A program made the position numbers and the translations under genes. From a virus, in the IMG/VR virus record IMGVR_UViG_3300029267_001596, positions 1 to 64,000 of that record: 64,000 nt of DNA; one strand, 5' to 3'. Of this stretch, positions 40,353 through 49,604 are shown in pieces. Every line of letters begins with the position of its first letter. The first letter of the stretch is position 1. The notes beneath the pieces are model-generated. The model made no database searches and was not told where the DNA came from. It saw nothing but the letters and a program-made list of their open reading frames with translations.

Positions 40353-42058
40353 AATGGCGCCCCCACAGGTGGGTTGATGACCATCTTCTTGACGACCAGA
40401 CTGCTGCCGGCGTAGTTGGCGATCCGGAACTGGATCTGATCGCTGGTGACGTTCAACTCGAACCCGTAGCTCTGGTAGGCATCCGTCAGGGTTGTGGGCG
40501 AGAACGCCACCCACCCTTCATCGTTGGTCTCGAACGAATCGATTCGATAGCTGACCCGCATGGCCGAACCTTTGGCCACGAGGTAGAGCATCGACCACCA
40601 CTTCTCGACTCCGGGCGCACCGAAATCGAAGACCTTGCTGTTCGAGACGGCGACGATATTGGTCCCGTCATCGGCGGTCAGCGTCTCGTCCACCTGGTAG
40701 ACGTAGCCGCTGTCGTCCGCGACCATCAACCCGTCGTCGGTCAGGACGGTGTCAATCAACTGATCCCACGTGGTGCCGGCGGCGATCGCCTGGGTGTACG
40801 TCTTGGCCTCATTGATATCCTGCTGCCAGGTTTTGCCGGTGACATAACTCTGTCCGCCCATCAGTGCGGCGGCCACGATGCCGTGCGATGCGTCGTACAG
40901 ATGCTCGAAATCGCGAATCGTCCAGGAACCGTCGATGGCGTCAACCCCGTACGCCCGCGTCGGATACGCATAGCCAGGCCGCACGACAAAAATCCAGATC
41001 ATGCGACCGTTGGCGTCCACGCTCATACGGCAGCGGTTCAGCTTGGCTGGGTCGATGTCCTCCTGGAGCGACTCGAAGACCTGCTTGCCGATCGGGTCCA
41101 TCGTCGTGCCCCCGGTATACCGGTACAGCTGATAGTCGCTGCCGACCAGATAGTGTGCGTTCTTCCAGGGGACGATCAACGGGGCGGCCAACAGACCCAA
41201 ATTCGGGATCTGCAGTCTTGCCATGAGCGCCGGATCGGAGTTGACGTGGTAGAGGTACCAGATTGAATTGTCCTGATAGACGATCAGTTGCGAGGCCCCC
41301 AGCGCAGCGCACCAGAGGTTTTGGCCGCCGGTGTCCATCAGTGCGACGTATCCCGCCCCGGTATCGGTGATCGTAAAGGCCGTACCGCTGGCGGCCGTCT
41401 CCACCTTCCCCGGCTTGCCCCACAGAACGGTCTGAGGGTTTTGAATGAACTCGTCGCTCGCCGCGTTCCAGGTCTTCGGGTTCAGGAGGATAACATGATT
41501 GAAGAACGTGTTGACCTGGGCGGCGTAATGGGCGGTCGGGGTCGCGGGGTCGGCATCCGTCTCATGGTAGCCGTCCGCGCCCGCCAGTTCGTGGAAGGTG
41601 TCCTCGAACTTGCCCGCCCATCGGTAGATCGGACTCTCCCCGCCGTCGCAGGCCAGCAGATGGTAATAGCACGCCGTCCCGTCCTCGGTGATCGCGTCGG
41701 TGTGGGGAATGCCCACGAACGAGGGGATGCTGTCGGGCCCGGCGTTCAGCCCAGACGAAGGGCTGATATCGGCCCAATCGTCGGCTAGAGAGTCCCACCG
41801 CCACAACTTGCGGCGCGTCATGGCGACGACGTGGTCTGTCGGATTGCGCGACTGCTCCTGGTAATGGCACAGGCCGAGCAAGGCGGTATCCAGAGGCAGG
41901 CCGGAGGCGGCGAATTTGGCGAAGCCGGGGGCCGTCTTCATGGCGCCCCGCGTGAACAGCATGTTCCGCGCGAACGCCATCTGCCCATCGGCGATCTCGC
42001 TGGCCGGGTCGTAGGTGTTGAGGCCTCGACCTAAATTGTTGATCGTCAGCCCACTCAT
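40349..42058 (-). CDS. minor virion/tail protein
   Basis: 569 residues, beta-rich. Opens MSGLTINNLGRGLNTYDPAS, contains repeated blade-like strands (HLLACDGGESPIYRWAGK, AALGASQLIVYQDNSIWYLY) and a C-terminal beta part. Length and place match podovirus tail-tube or stabilisation (gp10-type) proteins, which often fold as propellers. I assign only as tail-region virion protein. Confidence 0.72.
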   Translation of the reverse strand: MSGLTINNLGRGLNTYDPASEIADGQMAFARNMLFTRGAMKTAPGFAKFAASGLPLDTALLGLCHYQEQSRNPTDHVVAMTRRKLWRWDSLADDWADISPSSGLNAGPDSIPSFVGIPHTDAITEDGTACYYHLLACDGGESPIYRWAGKFEDTFHELAGADGYHETDADPATPTAHYAAQVNTFFNHVILLNPKTWNAASDEFIQNPQTVLWGKPGKVETAASGTAFTITDTGAGYVALMDTGGQNLWCAALGASQLIVYQDNSIWYLYHVNSDPALMARLQIPNLGLLAAPLIVPWKNAHYLVGSDYQLYRYTGGTTMDPIGKQVFESLQEDIDPAKLNRCRMSVDANGRMIWIFVVRPGYAYPTRAYGVDAIDGSWTIRDFEHLYDASHGIVAAALMGGQSYVTGKTWQQDINEAKTYTQAIAAGTTWDQLIDTVLTDDGLMVADDSGYVYQVDETLTADDGTNIVAVSNSKVFDFGAPGVEKWWSMLYLVAKGSAMRVSYRIDSFETNDEGWVAFSPTTLTDAYQSYGFELNVTSDQIQFRIANYAGSSLVVKKMVINPPVGAPL

Positions 42059-42059
42059 G

Positions 42060-43085
42060 CTATTTCAGGAACCCAACGAGTTTGAGAGTAATCGTAGCGT
42101 TGTTGTTGGCCCCGATCCGGATGATACCGCTGGAGTCGGTCATACACACCACGTAGCCGACCTTGGCGGAGGTGCCGAGATACGCGAACGAGGCACCTAG
42201 CGAGCTTCCGCCGTAGTGGTTGTCGAACGTGCCGCTGCCGTACCCCTTCGGTTTAGCTGCAAAGTACACGCCTTTCGATGCCTGGACCTCCAAATAGACC
42301 AGTGCCACGGCACTGCCGATTTGGCCCGAGAGGTCCAGATCGGTCCATGTATCAGGCGTCAGCGCCGCATTGTGGACCACCGTGCCGTTCGCCTGGCACC
42401 GCGCCGCATCACCGGCGTCGACGTAGGCTTTGACTGACTGCTGAGTCGGAACGTGGTCGGCGCTGTCCGACGCCATATCGTCTTCGTCGACAATGACTGC
42501 GGCGACGGCGGCGTCGGCGTAGGTGTTCGCGTCAGTCACGGCGGCGTCGACGTAGGCCTTGACAGACTGCTGGCTGGGTACCTGCGTGTCGGAATCGGAC
42601 GTCATATCGTCCTCGTCGAGCATTCCGGCCATCGGCTTTTCCGTCCCGTCGGCGCCCTTGAAGTACAGTTCGTTGCCCTTCATGTAGAGCCCGCGATCGG
42701 GCTCGTTGCCGGCCGTGTAGAGGGCCAGGGCCAGTTCGCCGGCGGGCGTCCACGTATTGGGACTGCCAATGGCTGTCAGGCTCTTGATGACATTGTTTGT
42801 GGTATCGATCCAGATGCGCCCGAGGTCGGCGGACGTCAGCGCCGTCGAGCCGTCCGGGCGAGTTGTTGGCGCCGTGTCTTGGATCCAGGCTACTGCCGAG
42901 CCCTGCTTGTGCTCACCGCCAGCGGTCGAACCGGCGGGCGTGGTGTGCTCCTTCTGCAGGCGCAGCCGCAGGCCCATCCGCAGGTCGCGGATCTCCAAGG
43001 CGCCGTTGCCGTGTGCGTCACTCAGCGCCGGAGCGTCTTCGTCCCAGGCGGTTCCGGTCGGTGGTGGTCCGATGTCGTTGGCCAT
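42060..43085 (-). CDS. fibre protein with repeated QQSVKAYVDA units
   Basis: 341 residues. Two copies of the fibre motif DEDDM(A/T)SDS followed by P(T/S)QQSVKAYVDA, a well-known phage fibre connector unit, then beta strands with a trimer-type C-terminal head. It probably forms a short fibre or a neck appendage. Lies directly between tail protein and connector genes. Confidence 0.78.
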   Translation of the reverse strand: MANDIGPPPTGTAWDEDAPALSDAHGNGALEIRDLRMGLRLRLQKEHTTPAGSTAGGEHKQGSAVAWIQDTAPTTRPDGSTALTSADLGRIWIDTTNNVIKSLTAIGSPNTWTPAGELALALYTAGNEPDRGLYMKGNELYFKGADGTEKPMAGMLDEDDMTSDSDTQVPSQQSVKAYVDAAVTDANTYADAAVAAVIVDEDDMASDSADHVPTQQSVKAYVDAGDAARCQANGTVVHNAALTPDTWTDLDLSGQIGSAVALVYLEVQASKGVYFAAKPKGYGSGTFDNHYGGSSLGASFAYLGTSAKVGYVVCMTDSSGIIRIGANNNATITLKLVGFLK

Positions 43086-43094
43086 GTCTCACTC

Positions 43095-44435
43095 CTATTC
43101 CACGTCCTCGTAGAGGATGTAACTGGACCGGTCCTCGGCGTTCTGTTCGGTCTCCAGGTCGCAGTGGGACTCATACTCGACGAGCCAGCCGTCCCATTCG
43201 CTCTCTTTGGCCTCCGCAGCGACCAGGAGGGTCTGTTGGCCTTTGGCGATCGCCCGCAACGCCTTGGCCTGGGCCCAGAGGATCAGGCCGTCGTCGGCGT
43301 CATCGAGGTCACAGGTCTGCGTACTGGACGTCGAGGTGAACCGCGCCGGCTTCTTGGTGTAATCGAAACGGATATCGAGCCCGTTGTAGTTCGAGGAGAA
43401 CGGGCAGGAGAACCGGATCGTGCCCCCGTCGCGCGTCCAGTAGGTCGGCAGTCCCTCCGAGACCGATTCCGGGGCCGGGTACCGGTCGTTGAACCATGGT
43501 TTCGGCCGGAACGTGATCTGGTGCGTTTCGGTCCCATTGAGCACCCAGATCGCGTGCGAATGCCAGAGATTGCTAATGCTCGTCAGGTCCAGTTCGTAGT
43601 CGCCGGTCGCCACATCGTAGGTCGTCGTGTCCCGGACCTGAAGCTCCAGGGCCTGGGGCACGCGCTCGGCGATCTTTCGCATGGCCTCGTTCAGGGCGTC
43701 CAGAATGATCTCCGAGATCGGCATGGTGCTGGAGGTGTCGTGTCGACCGACCAGATGGAGGATCCGGGTGATCAACTCGGCGCACGTCTTCTTCTCGCCA
43801 CTCGAGGTGGGGGTCAGCGCCGTAGCGATATCCAGCGTGAACGCGACCGTACCCGATACCGGCTGGATCGTTGCGTCGGCGAAGCTGTAGTTGTTGTGCC
43901 CACAGAAGACGTAGTAGGTCTCGTCCAGAGACAGATAGAATTCGACCTGGCCGCTGGCGTCGGTCGTGCGCGGATAGCCGAGCTGGGTCGTCGAATCGTT
44001 CTGGTCGCTCACCCAGACCGAGATACCAGGGGCCGGTGTGCCCCCGGTAGTCCGGACCGTCACAGACACGAGGGTCTGGCCCGGACCCTGCATCAGATCG
44101 AAGGTGCTCAGCCACTGGGTGCCCGTCCATCGGCCATGCACTTCGGAGATAGGCGCATCGTCGTCCGAGGGCGAGGCCCCCGACTGGATGTAGAAGATGA
44201 TCGTATAATCGCCAACCGGAACCCCGGTCGGCATATCGGCGGTCCACAGGGAGCCGCCCTGCGACGTTACCGCGAAGTCGTAATCGTCGGCATCCCGACC
44301 CAACGTCCCCCAGGTCTCGAAGGTTGGTGTGACGGCGTCGATGTACCAGACCTTGCCCGTCGACGGCTGGCGCAGGGCCGCCCAGAGCGTCGGGGAATCG
44401 TAGTTCGAGTAGGTCAGATGGATTTCACGACTCAT
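43095..44435 (-). CDS. connector/adaptor protein fused to Ig-like domains
   Basis: 446 residues. The N-terminal ~220 residues form beta domains (EIHLTYSNYDSPTLWAALRQ and an Ig/carboxypeptidase-regulatory-type segment PGISVWVSDQND...GQVEFYL). Residues ~230-446 look like a head-tail adaptor: EIILDALNEAMRKIAER, DTTTYDVATGDYELDLTS, SISNLW, LILWAQAKALRAIAKGQQ. The fusion of an Ig-like decoration domain to an adaptor is unusual. Role: joining portal and tail; inference. Confidence 0.7.
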   Translation of the reverse strand: MSREIHLTYSNYDSPTLWAALRQPSTGKVWYIDAVTPTFETWGTLGRDADDYDFAVTSQGGSLWTADMPTGVPVGDYTIIFYIQSGASPSDDDAPISEVHGRWTGTQWLSTFDLMQGPGQTLVSVTVRTTGGTPAPGISVWVSDQNDSTTQLGYPRTTDASGQVEFYLSLDETYYVFCGHNNYSFADATIQPVSGTVAFTLDIATALTPTSSGEKKTCAELITRILHLVGRHDTSSTMPISEIILDALNEAMRKIAERVPQALELQVRDTTTYDVATGDYELDLTSISNLWHSHAIWVLNGTETHQITFRPKPWFNDRYPAPESVSEGLPTYWTRDGGTIRFSCPFSSNYNGLDIRFDYTKKPARFTSTSSTQTCDLDDADDGLILWAQAKALRAIAKGQQTLLVAAEAKESEWDGWLVEYESHCDLETEQNAEDRSSYILYEDVE

Positions 44436-44444
44436 GAGCTACGG

Positions 44445-45713
44445 CTAGGCCACCGCCGCCTCCTGTGCGATGATCTTGCGGACCGTCAGGGCGCAGAACG
44501 GACAGACGCCCCACTGGGATTCATGGTGCAGGCCGAACATGTTCTTGCACGACGGACAGATCATCCGCACGTGGTCGGGGCCGGGCTCGGCGGTCGTGTC
44601 CTGACGCTGGTAACGCGGCTCGCGCGGCCATTGGTCGGGTATCTGGGGCTTCTTGCGACCCTTGCGCAGGACCCGAGAGATCGCCTCAGCCGCTCGGTGG
44701 CACGCGCTGCCGTCCAGGGGTCCGTAAAGATGGTCTTCCAGCCAAGTGAGTTTGTCGGTGTCGATATTGCTGCGGCCCCAAACCAGTCGGCCGAGCGCCT
44801 CAGACAGCTCACCGTAGTCGTTGACCTGGGGACACGCATTGGCGAGGATGGGATCGGGATTGCAGTTCGCGAAGTTCAGGGACGGCACGCCCAGCAAATG
44901 GGCCTCGATCGCCATGGTCGAGCCGGCATGGACCACGACATCGCTCGCGGCAATGGCCTGGCCGCTGGGATAGTCGTACGGCAGGATCTGGACGGTCTTG
45001 CCGAACGCCTCCTGGTACGCCCGGGTCGACTCGCCGGGCCGGACCTTCAGGGCGAAGTCGTACTTGTGGCTCTTGGTGGCGACGAGGTTCTTGATCGTCG
45101 CGATCCAGAGCGCCCTCAGTTCCGCATGCCGCGCGTACAACCGGCGCTGCAGTGGATTGCCTTCGGGCAGTCCGCATTCAGTGTAGTCCGGATGATCGTC
45201 GGCGGCACTGAAGGCGGTAGCGAACAGAACGCGCCGTTTGCCCGGCCGGGCCTGTCGCTCGTACTGCGTGCAGACGTCGAGGGTGAACGGGCCACAGGCA
45301 ACCAGTTTCCTGGCCTCCATGCGCCCGCGTTCGGCCAGGATGTCGGCAAACTCCTGGCCCCAGACCAACTCCAGATCGATATGCTCGGCGTAGTCGTAAT
45401 CACCTACGACGACACGCTGACGGTCCTCGTCCATCTGTTCGAGCGCCACCCGGCCGGCGCCCGCTTCCCCACGGCGAACGATCGTCACCACGCCCCACTC
45501 CTTGATCTGGCGTGCGAAGTTCAGTTTGTGATCGGACCCGATCATCGGCAGGACCACCGCGTCGGGCTTCTCGACCGTCACCGCATCGGACCCGGCCAAG
45601 ACGAAGTTGCGGACCATGACCTCATGGCCCATATCGCGCAGACATTGGGCCAGTCGCTCGTCGACAGGCTTGTCCCGCTGCTCGGTCAGTGTCAGGATCA
45701 GGATCTTACTCAT
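44445..45713 (-). CDS. GT-B-like surface-carbohydrate glycosyltransferase with zinc ribbon
   Basis: 422 residues. Rossmann-type start MSKILILTLTEQRDKPVDER, then a middle domain with VKVGPDFVxxY-like strand and the donor-binding part VVVHAGSTMAIEAHLLGVPS, the GST(M/T) signature of GT-B/surface carbohydrate biosynthesis proteins. The C-terminus ends in a zinc ribbon (CPSC...CPFC). It may glycosylate a virion protein or a host surface sugar. It is coupled to the methyltransferase upstream and embedded in the virion operon, a moron position. The middle quote is descriptive only. Confidence 0.72.
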   Translation of the reverse strand: MSKILILTLTEQRDKPVDERLAQCLRDMGHEVMVRNFVLAGSDAVTVEKPDAVVLPMIGSDHKLNFARQIKEWGVVTIVRRGEAGAGRVALEQMDEDRQRVVVGDYDYAEHIDLELVWGQEFADILAERGRMEARKLVACGPFTLDVCTQYERQARPGKRRVLFATAFSAADDHPDYTECGLPEGNPLQRRLYARHAELRALWIATIKNLVATKSHKYDFALKVRPGESTRAYQEAFGKTVQILPYDYPSGQAIAASDVVVHAGSTMAIEAHLLGVPSLNFANCNPDPILANACPQVNDYGELSEALGRLVWGRSNIDTDKLTWLEDHLYGPLDGSACHRAAEAISRVLRKGRKKPQIPDQWPREPRYQRQDTTAEPGPDHVRMICPSCKNMFGLHHESQWGVCPFCALTVRKIIAQEAAVA

Positions 45714-46317
45714 TGGGGGTGTTCCCTAAAAAGAGGTAGACGGGAGAAGGACGGTCTTCGTAGCGTTCGAAGACCTCGCACAGCCAACTGCGGCCGGGCA
45801 TGTGGTTCAGTAGCTTGTTGAGCCACCAGCCGGGACTCTTGACCGTTGGATGGATGGGCGGATTGCCGTAGCCGGCAATGCTCAAGACGAACGCCTGGGC
45901 GGACTGCCCGATGTTCGCCAGGGCGCTATCGACCTTGTCCTCGGGGATATGTTCGAGTACGTCGAAACACAGCGTCACGTCGAAACCATCGGGGAGAGGC
46001 TGTTCGGTGATCTGGCAGGCCTGGAAGGTGTACCCGGCTCGGTCGTAGGGCCCTGGCACCAGGTCAACCCCGACAACCGATTTGCCCAGCCGGGCGAGAT
46101 TCCCACACAGCAGCCCGTTCCCGCACCCGACCTCCAGGACCGTATGACACTCTGCGATCATGCCAATCCACCTGTCGGAACAGGCGAGCCCCTGATTGTG
46201 GGTCTGGTAGCCCATATCCGCATTGTGGAGTGTGCGGTACATCGACACGTCCGGCGGATCAGGGAGAACGGGAGCGCCCGGTGCAGGCGCTCCCGTGATT
46301 CGAGTCTGAGCGGACAT
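45706..46317 (-). CDS. SAM-dependent methyltransferase (class I, small molecule/sugar type)
   Basis: 203 residues. VLEVGCGNGLLCGNLARLG is motif I, FDVTLCFDVLEHIPEDKVD motif IV with the FDxxEH pattern of small-molecule or sugar methylases; no NPPY, so not a DNA adenine enzyme. N-terminal extension carries MGYQTHNQGL. Pairs with the downstream glycosyltransferase by an 8-bp overlap. Probable role: modification of a glycan on the virion or host. Confidence 0.82.
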   Translation of the reverse strand: MSAQTRITGAPAPGAPVLPDPPDVSMYRTLHNADMGYQTHNQGLACSDRWIGMIAECHTVLEVGCGNGLLCGNLARLGKSVVGVDLVPGPYDRAGYTFQACQITEQPLPDGFDVTLCFDVLEHIPEDKVDSALANIGQSAQAFVLSIAGYGNPPIHPTVKSPGWWLNKLLNHMPGRSWLCEVFERYEDRPSPVYLFLGNTPNE

Positions 46318-46333
46318 AATGTCCTTTCGGGTT

Positions 46334-46618
46334 TTACGTCCCCCACAGGACGTAGGTCACTGTGGGAGTCGTATCGTTGATGGTCCCCTTGGTCGTGAAC
46401 GTGACCTGCCCGCCGCTGCAGACCCCAAGGGTCGGTACGGCTAGCAGGCCGTCGCTGCGGACGGCGAAGCCGCCCTTGATGCGGTGCAGCTTGCTGGCGA
46501 TCGTAAAGGTCGCGCCGTCCACGTCGGCCGAAGCCAGCGTCACAACGCCCTCTTCCTTGATCGTCCCGGCCGTCCCGGGCGTGGGACCGAACTGGGTTTC
46601 GCAATTGAAACGCGCCAC
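46334..46618 (-). CDS. head decoration-type protein
   Basis: 94 residues, all-beta: ARFNCETQFGPTPGTAGTIK, DVDGATFTIASKLHRIKGG, GGQVTFTTKGTINDTT. Small jelly-roll or Ig-like decoration proteins of this size sit next to capsid genes in many phages. No exact family recognised. Confidence 0.6.
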   Translation of the reverse strand: MARFNCETQFGPTPGTAGTIKEEGVVTLASADVDGATFTIASKLHRIKGGFAVRSDGLLAVPTLGVCSGGQVTFTTKGTINDTTPTVTYVLWGT

Positions 46619-46633
46619 GGGTCACCTCCTTCT

Positions 46634-47224
46634 TTAGCTGGTGGTGTCCACGGCGAAGGCGGTTCCGCAGGGCAGGATCATCGCCCCCGCATCGTTCTGA
46701 GCGACCACCCCAAACTTGCAGACGCTGGCGCTGTCGACCATCGTCAGCACCGCGCCGGCGGTGACACTGCCGTCGCTCGGGTGAATGCCGTCCAGTCCCG
46801 CGATCGTATCGACCGGGCAGACGCCGCCGCACCAGAACCAGGCGTAGAGGCCGTCCGTCAGGGTCGCCACGGCCACCGCGGCCAGGCCGCCGCCCTTGAG
46901 CGCCTCCCCGCCGTCGTTGGTCACTACGTAATGCTTGCCGGCGGCCGCCGCCTCGGTGGTGTCCGGGGCGCACAGGCTCTTGATCGCAGCGGCAGCAGCG
47001 GTGCCCTTCTCGTACTTGAGCAGGATGAACGTGGCGTACCCGCCGTTGGTCTCCTGGTAGAGGCGCACCTTGGTCCCGACCGGGCACGGCGCGTCCGTAG
47101 TCGCCCCCGCCCCGTGCGCCGTCGCGTACGTCTCGGTCAGGTCCACGGGCGGCGAGATCATGGGGTGCGCGTCAGGCCAACGGTCCCAAAGAATGAATTT
47201 TCCGTCGTCCATTCCGACAGTCAT
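46634..47224 (-). CDS. capsid-associated decoration protein candidate
   Basis: 196 residues. Gly/Ala/Thr-rich beta sequence; the segment LSMV-type absent, but GGGLAAVAVATLTDGLYAWFW and VTAGAVLTMVDSASVCKF are typical of DUF2190-like head decoration or stabilisation proteins. Its position downstream of the major capsid gene supports the role. Confidence 0.62.
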   Translation of the reverse strand: MTVGMDDGKFILWDRWPDAHPMISPPVDLTETYATAHGAGATTDAPCPVGTKVRLYQETNGGYATFILLKYEKGTAAAAAIKSLCAPDTTEAAAAGKHYVVTNDGGEALKGGGLAAVAVATLTDGLYAWFWCGGVCPVDTIAGLDGIHPSDGSVTAGAVLTMVDSASVCKFGVVAQNDAGAMILPCGTAFAVDTTS

Positions 47225-47272
47225 TGCACTATCTCCTTACATACGGTTGTTGTTGGTTCACACACTGCCCAC

Positions 47273-48316
47273 TTAGGCCACAACGTTGGGCAGGTAGATG
47301 CTCCGGTTCGGGTGCTTGCAGATCAGGTTGCCGCTGAACTTGATGCGGGCCAGTTTGAAGTCCGCACCGTTGGCGATCTGCGACTGATCGAAGAAGGGGA
47401 GCATCTTGAAGTTGGCCTTCGGGTGGACCAGGAAGTGCCAGTCGGGGATGTTGAGCCCGTAGAGCCGGCGCTCCATCGCTCCGGCCGTCCCGGCCGTCTG
47501 GCCCATGACGGTGTTGTACTTGCTCTTGAGGAACGGCTCCTTCACGATGCGGCAGCCGTCGACCTCGATCTCCTCGATGCCCCACTTCATCAGGCCGCGC
47601 GGATCCACCTTCTTCGGCAGCGACCGCGCCTCGGCCTCAGCCAGGATCGCCAGCCAGAGCGTGCCGCCCATGACCCAGACGAACTCCTTGTCCGTCTCCA
47701 GGTCGGTCAGCGGCTCCTGCCACTGGCGCAGGCGCGTCAGGCTGATCGCGTACTCCTGGGCGTAGCTGGAGGGAGTGAACTGGTTGTCCGCCGGCTGCCA
47801 CCAGTCACGGACGTTCGAGGCATTGGTCCGGGCCAGCGTGCCGTAGGTGCTGTCGGGGACCAGGGCGGAGTTGAGGCCCTGGACCTGCTTGGCCGTATCG
47901 GTGGCCGCACCGAAGATGAGCTTGCGCAGGTGCAGCCGCGTGCCCTCCTGGGCCTTCTTGACCTTGAACTTCGCCAGGTTGTGCAACTGGGTGCGGTCCT
48001 CGGTCTCGTAGGCGTTCTCCAGGTCCTCCTCGAAGTCGAGGGTGATCGGCAGTTGGAAATGCTTGCGCCGGAAGTAGGCCGTGTCGGTCACTTCCTTGGT
48101 GCCGTGCGTCAGTTGCTCGTTGACCCCGTAGTCCTGAGCGAGATCCTCGACCGTGTCGGTGTCCATCTCGAAGAAGTAGCGCTTGCCGCCTTTGAACTTG
48201 CGGTTCTGACGCTCGAGAATCAAATCGAGTACCGGGGTCTTCCGCATGATTTCGACTTCCATCGACGCGTCGTGCATGTCGCGCGTCAGGTTGTCGAGGT
48301 CCTGATGGAATCCCAT
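47273..48316 (-). CDS. major capsid protein
   Basis: 347 residues. Follows the scaffold gene and precedes decoration genes. GGKRYFFEMDTDTVEDLAQD, LPITLDFEEDLENAYETED, a charged spine helix region and a C-terminal beta part (FLVHPKANFKMLPFFDQSQI) fit an HK97-fold capsid protein. No obvious N-terminal delta domain, consistent with a separate scaffold. This is the main shell subunit. Confidence 0.8.
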   Translation of the reverse strand: MGFHQDLDNLTRDMHDASMEVEIMRKTPVLDLILERQNRKFKGGKRYFFEMDTDTVEDLAQDYGVNEQLTHGTKEVTDTAYFRRKHFQLPITLDFEEDLENAYETEDRTQLHNLAKFKVKKAQEGTRLHLRKLIFGAATDTAKQVQGLNSALVPDSTYGTLARTNASNVRDWWQPADNQFTPSSYAQEYAISLTRLRQWQEPLTDLETDKEFVWVMGGTLWLAILAEAEARSLPKKVDPRGLMKWGIEEIEVDGCRIVKEPFLKSKYNTVMGQTAGTAGAMERRLYGLNIPDWHFLVHPKANFKMLPFFDQSQIANGADFKLARIKFSGNLICKHPNRSIYLPNVVA

Positions 48317-48359
48317 GATGTGTCTCCTTTGTCACTTGACGCCGGCACCCTTCGCAGGG

Positions 48360-49139
48360 CTACGGCGCCGTCGCTGTCTCGAACTGAGCAGCGACATCGT
48401 CCAACGATCCTGGTTTGATCTGGACGTCTCCGTAGGACGGGCGAACGCCGCCGCCTCCGGTGTCGGTGGTGACCTTCTTGGTGGACTCAGCGTCCTTCTT
48501 CTTCGCCTTGGCGGCTTCCTCCTTGGCCTCGGCGAAACACTCGTCGAGCCGCAGGGTCGCGTCGGCGGGATCAGAGGGCGGGCCTTCGAGTTTCACCTTC
48601 TCCTGGAACAGCTCGGTGGCCCGATTGCGCAGGCCGTCGCCGTACTTCTTCTCCAGGCGGGTGCAGACGCGGTTGTAGGTCTTCGCCTTCGCGTCCTCGG
48701 CTTGGCGCTGCTGGCGTTCGGACTCCGTTTCCTCGGCCGTCTGTTCCGCGCGGGAACGGACGGACGCCAGTTCGCTTTTGAGGTCGCGGACCATGCCGCC
48801 AATCTGCTTGAGCGCGGTTCCATAGTCTTCCAGGCTCGCGTTCTCAGGGTCGAAGTCGCCCAACAAAGATTCGACCTCATCAGAGGCCCCTTTGGCCGCC
48901 TTGAGTTCGTCGATCTGTTTGGCGAGCTGCTCGGCGCTGGCCTTCTGTTCGGCCAACTTCTGTTGGAGCTGCTCTTGCTCGACCTTGGTCTTGCGCAGAT
49001 TCGCCTCCGCCTGGTCGGCGCGCTGACGTTCCTTATCGAAGTCCTGTTCGGCCTTCTTGGCATCGTTCAGGGCGTCGTCGACGTTGGCCTCGTCGGTCTG
49101 CTGTTCGGTGATCTCGTTCAGGTCATCCATCTTGTCCAT
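48360..49139 (-). CDS. scaffolding protein
   Basis: 259 residues, nearly all charged helix (DKMDDLNEITEQQTDEANVD, KEQDFDKERQRADQAEANLR-like coils, SDEVESLLGDFDPENASLED). A C-terminal region with Lys/Ala and a basic-acidic end is typical of capsid-binding tails. It sits immediately before the capsid gene and after the terminator, so a separate promoter is expected in 49139-49312. No protease gene is seen. The middle quote is approximate. Confidence 0.8.
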   Translation of the reverse strand: MDKMDDLNEITEQQTDEANVDDALNDAKKAEQDFDKERQRADQAEANLRKTKVEQEQLQQKLAEQKASAEQLAKQIDELKAAKGASDEVESLLGDFDPENASLEDYGTALKQIGGMVRDLKSELASVRSRAEQTAEETESERQQRQAEDAKAKTYNRVCTRLEKKYGDGLRNRATELFQEKVKLEGPPSDPADATLRLDECFAEAKEEAAKAKKKDAESTKKVTTDTGGGGVRPSYGDVQIKPGSLDDVAAQFETATAP

Positions 49140-49311
49140 CGTCCAAATCCTTTCCGTTTTGAGCGCGTGTCTCGGTCCGGTGCTGCTTATTCCGAAGCTG
49201 GCCCTTTAGCGCATGTCTGTTTGGCTGCTCCGGGATCAAACGGCCCACGGTGGGCCGGGATATGTCACGGGATCGGAAAGGGATTCAGGCGGGGGTACTC
49301 TGGAGTGAGCG

Positions 49312-49362
49312 CAAAGAAAAAGCCCGGCCCCTTCCGATCGTGCGTCGGAAAAGTACCGGGCT
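49312..49362 (-). terminator. intrinsic terminator between packaging and capsid units
   Basis: AGCCCGG (49321-49327) pairs with CCGGGCT (49356-49362); inside it TTCCGA pairs with TCGGAA. On the minus strand the stem is followed by TTTTTCTTTG. It would stop leftward transcription of the packaging operon. About 170 bp to the scaffold gene then hold a palindrome GGCCCACGGTGGGCC (49242-49256) but no gene. Confidence 0.7.
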
Positions 49363-49406
49363 GTCTTTCAAGTGTTCCGGTGGGTCTATTGCATTGTCAA
49401 TACTGC

Positions 49407-49604
49407 TCAGTCGGTATTCTTGCTGAACTTCAGGCTCTTGTCAAGTCGATCAATGCCAGTCGGCTTGCCTTTATTGACGTGTACCTCAAACGAGCCTTGG
49501 CGGATACTCAGTTTCCGCGCCAACTGCCCGGCCAGATCGTTAACTTCCTGTTTTCGTTCGGGGCTCAGAATCATTACCGTTGGTCTTTCTTCCACCGTTT
49601 CCAT
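49407..49604 (-). CDS. hypothetical protein
   Basis: 65 residues from the ATG at 49602-49604 (an ATG ten codons later is also possible). ILSPERKQEVNDLAGQLARK suggests a helical protein; end has KGKPTGIDRLDKSLKFSKN. Last gene of the packaging unit before the terminator. Function unknown. Confidence 0.6.
   Translation of the reverse strand: METVEERPTVMILSPERKQEVNDLAGQLARKLSIRQGSFEVHVNKGKPTGIDRLDKSLKFSKNTD

Noticed and set aside
42453-45821. Very long open frame on the plus strand (over 1,100 codons)
   Set aside because: It mirrors three well supported minus-strand genes in a GC-rich stretch and its translation is Arg/Gly/His-rich without any motif, so it is a shadow frame.
46484-48418. Another long plus-strand frame opposite the capsid genes
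   Set aside because: Shadow of the capsid and decoration genes; low-complexity composition and no start signal.
49242-49256. Palindrome GGCCCACGGTGGGCC as a second terminator
   Set aside because: Loop of one base and only a short T run; it is more likely a protein-binding site or chance.
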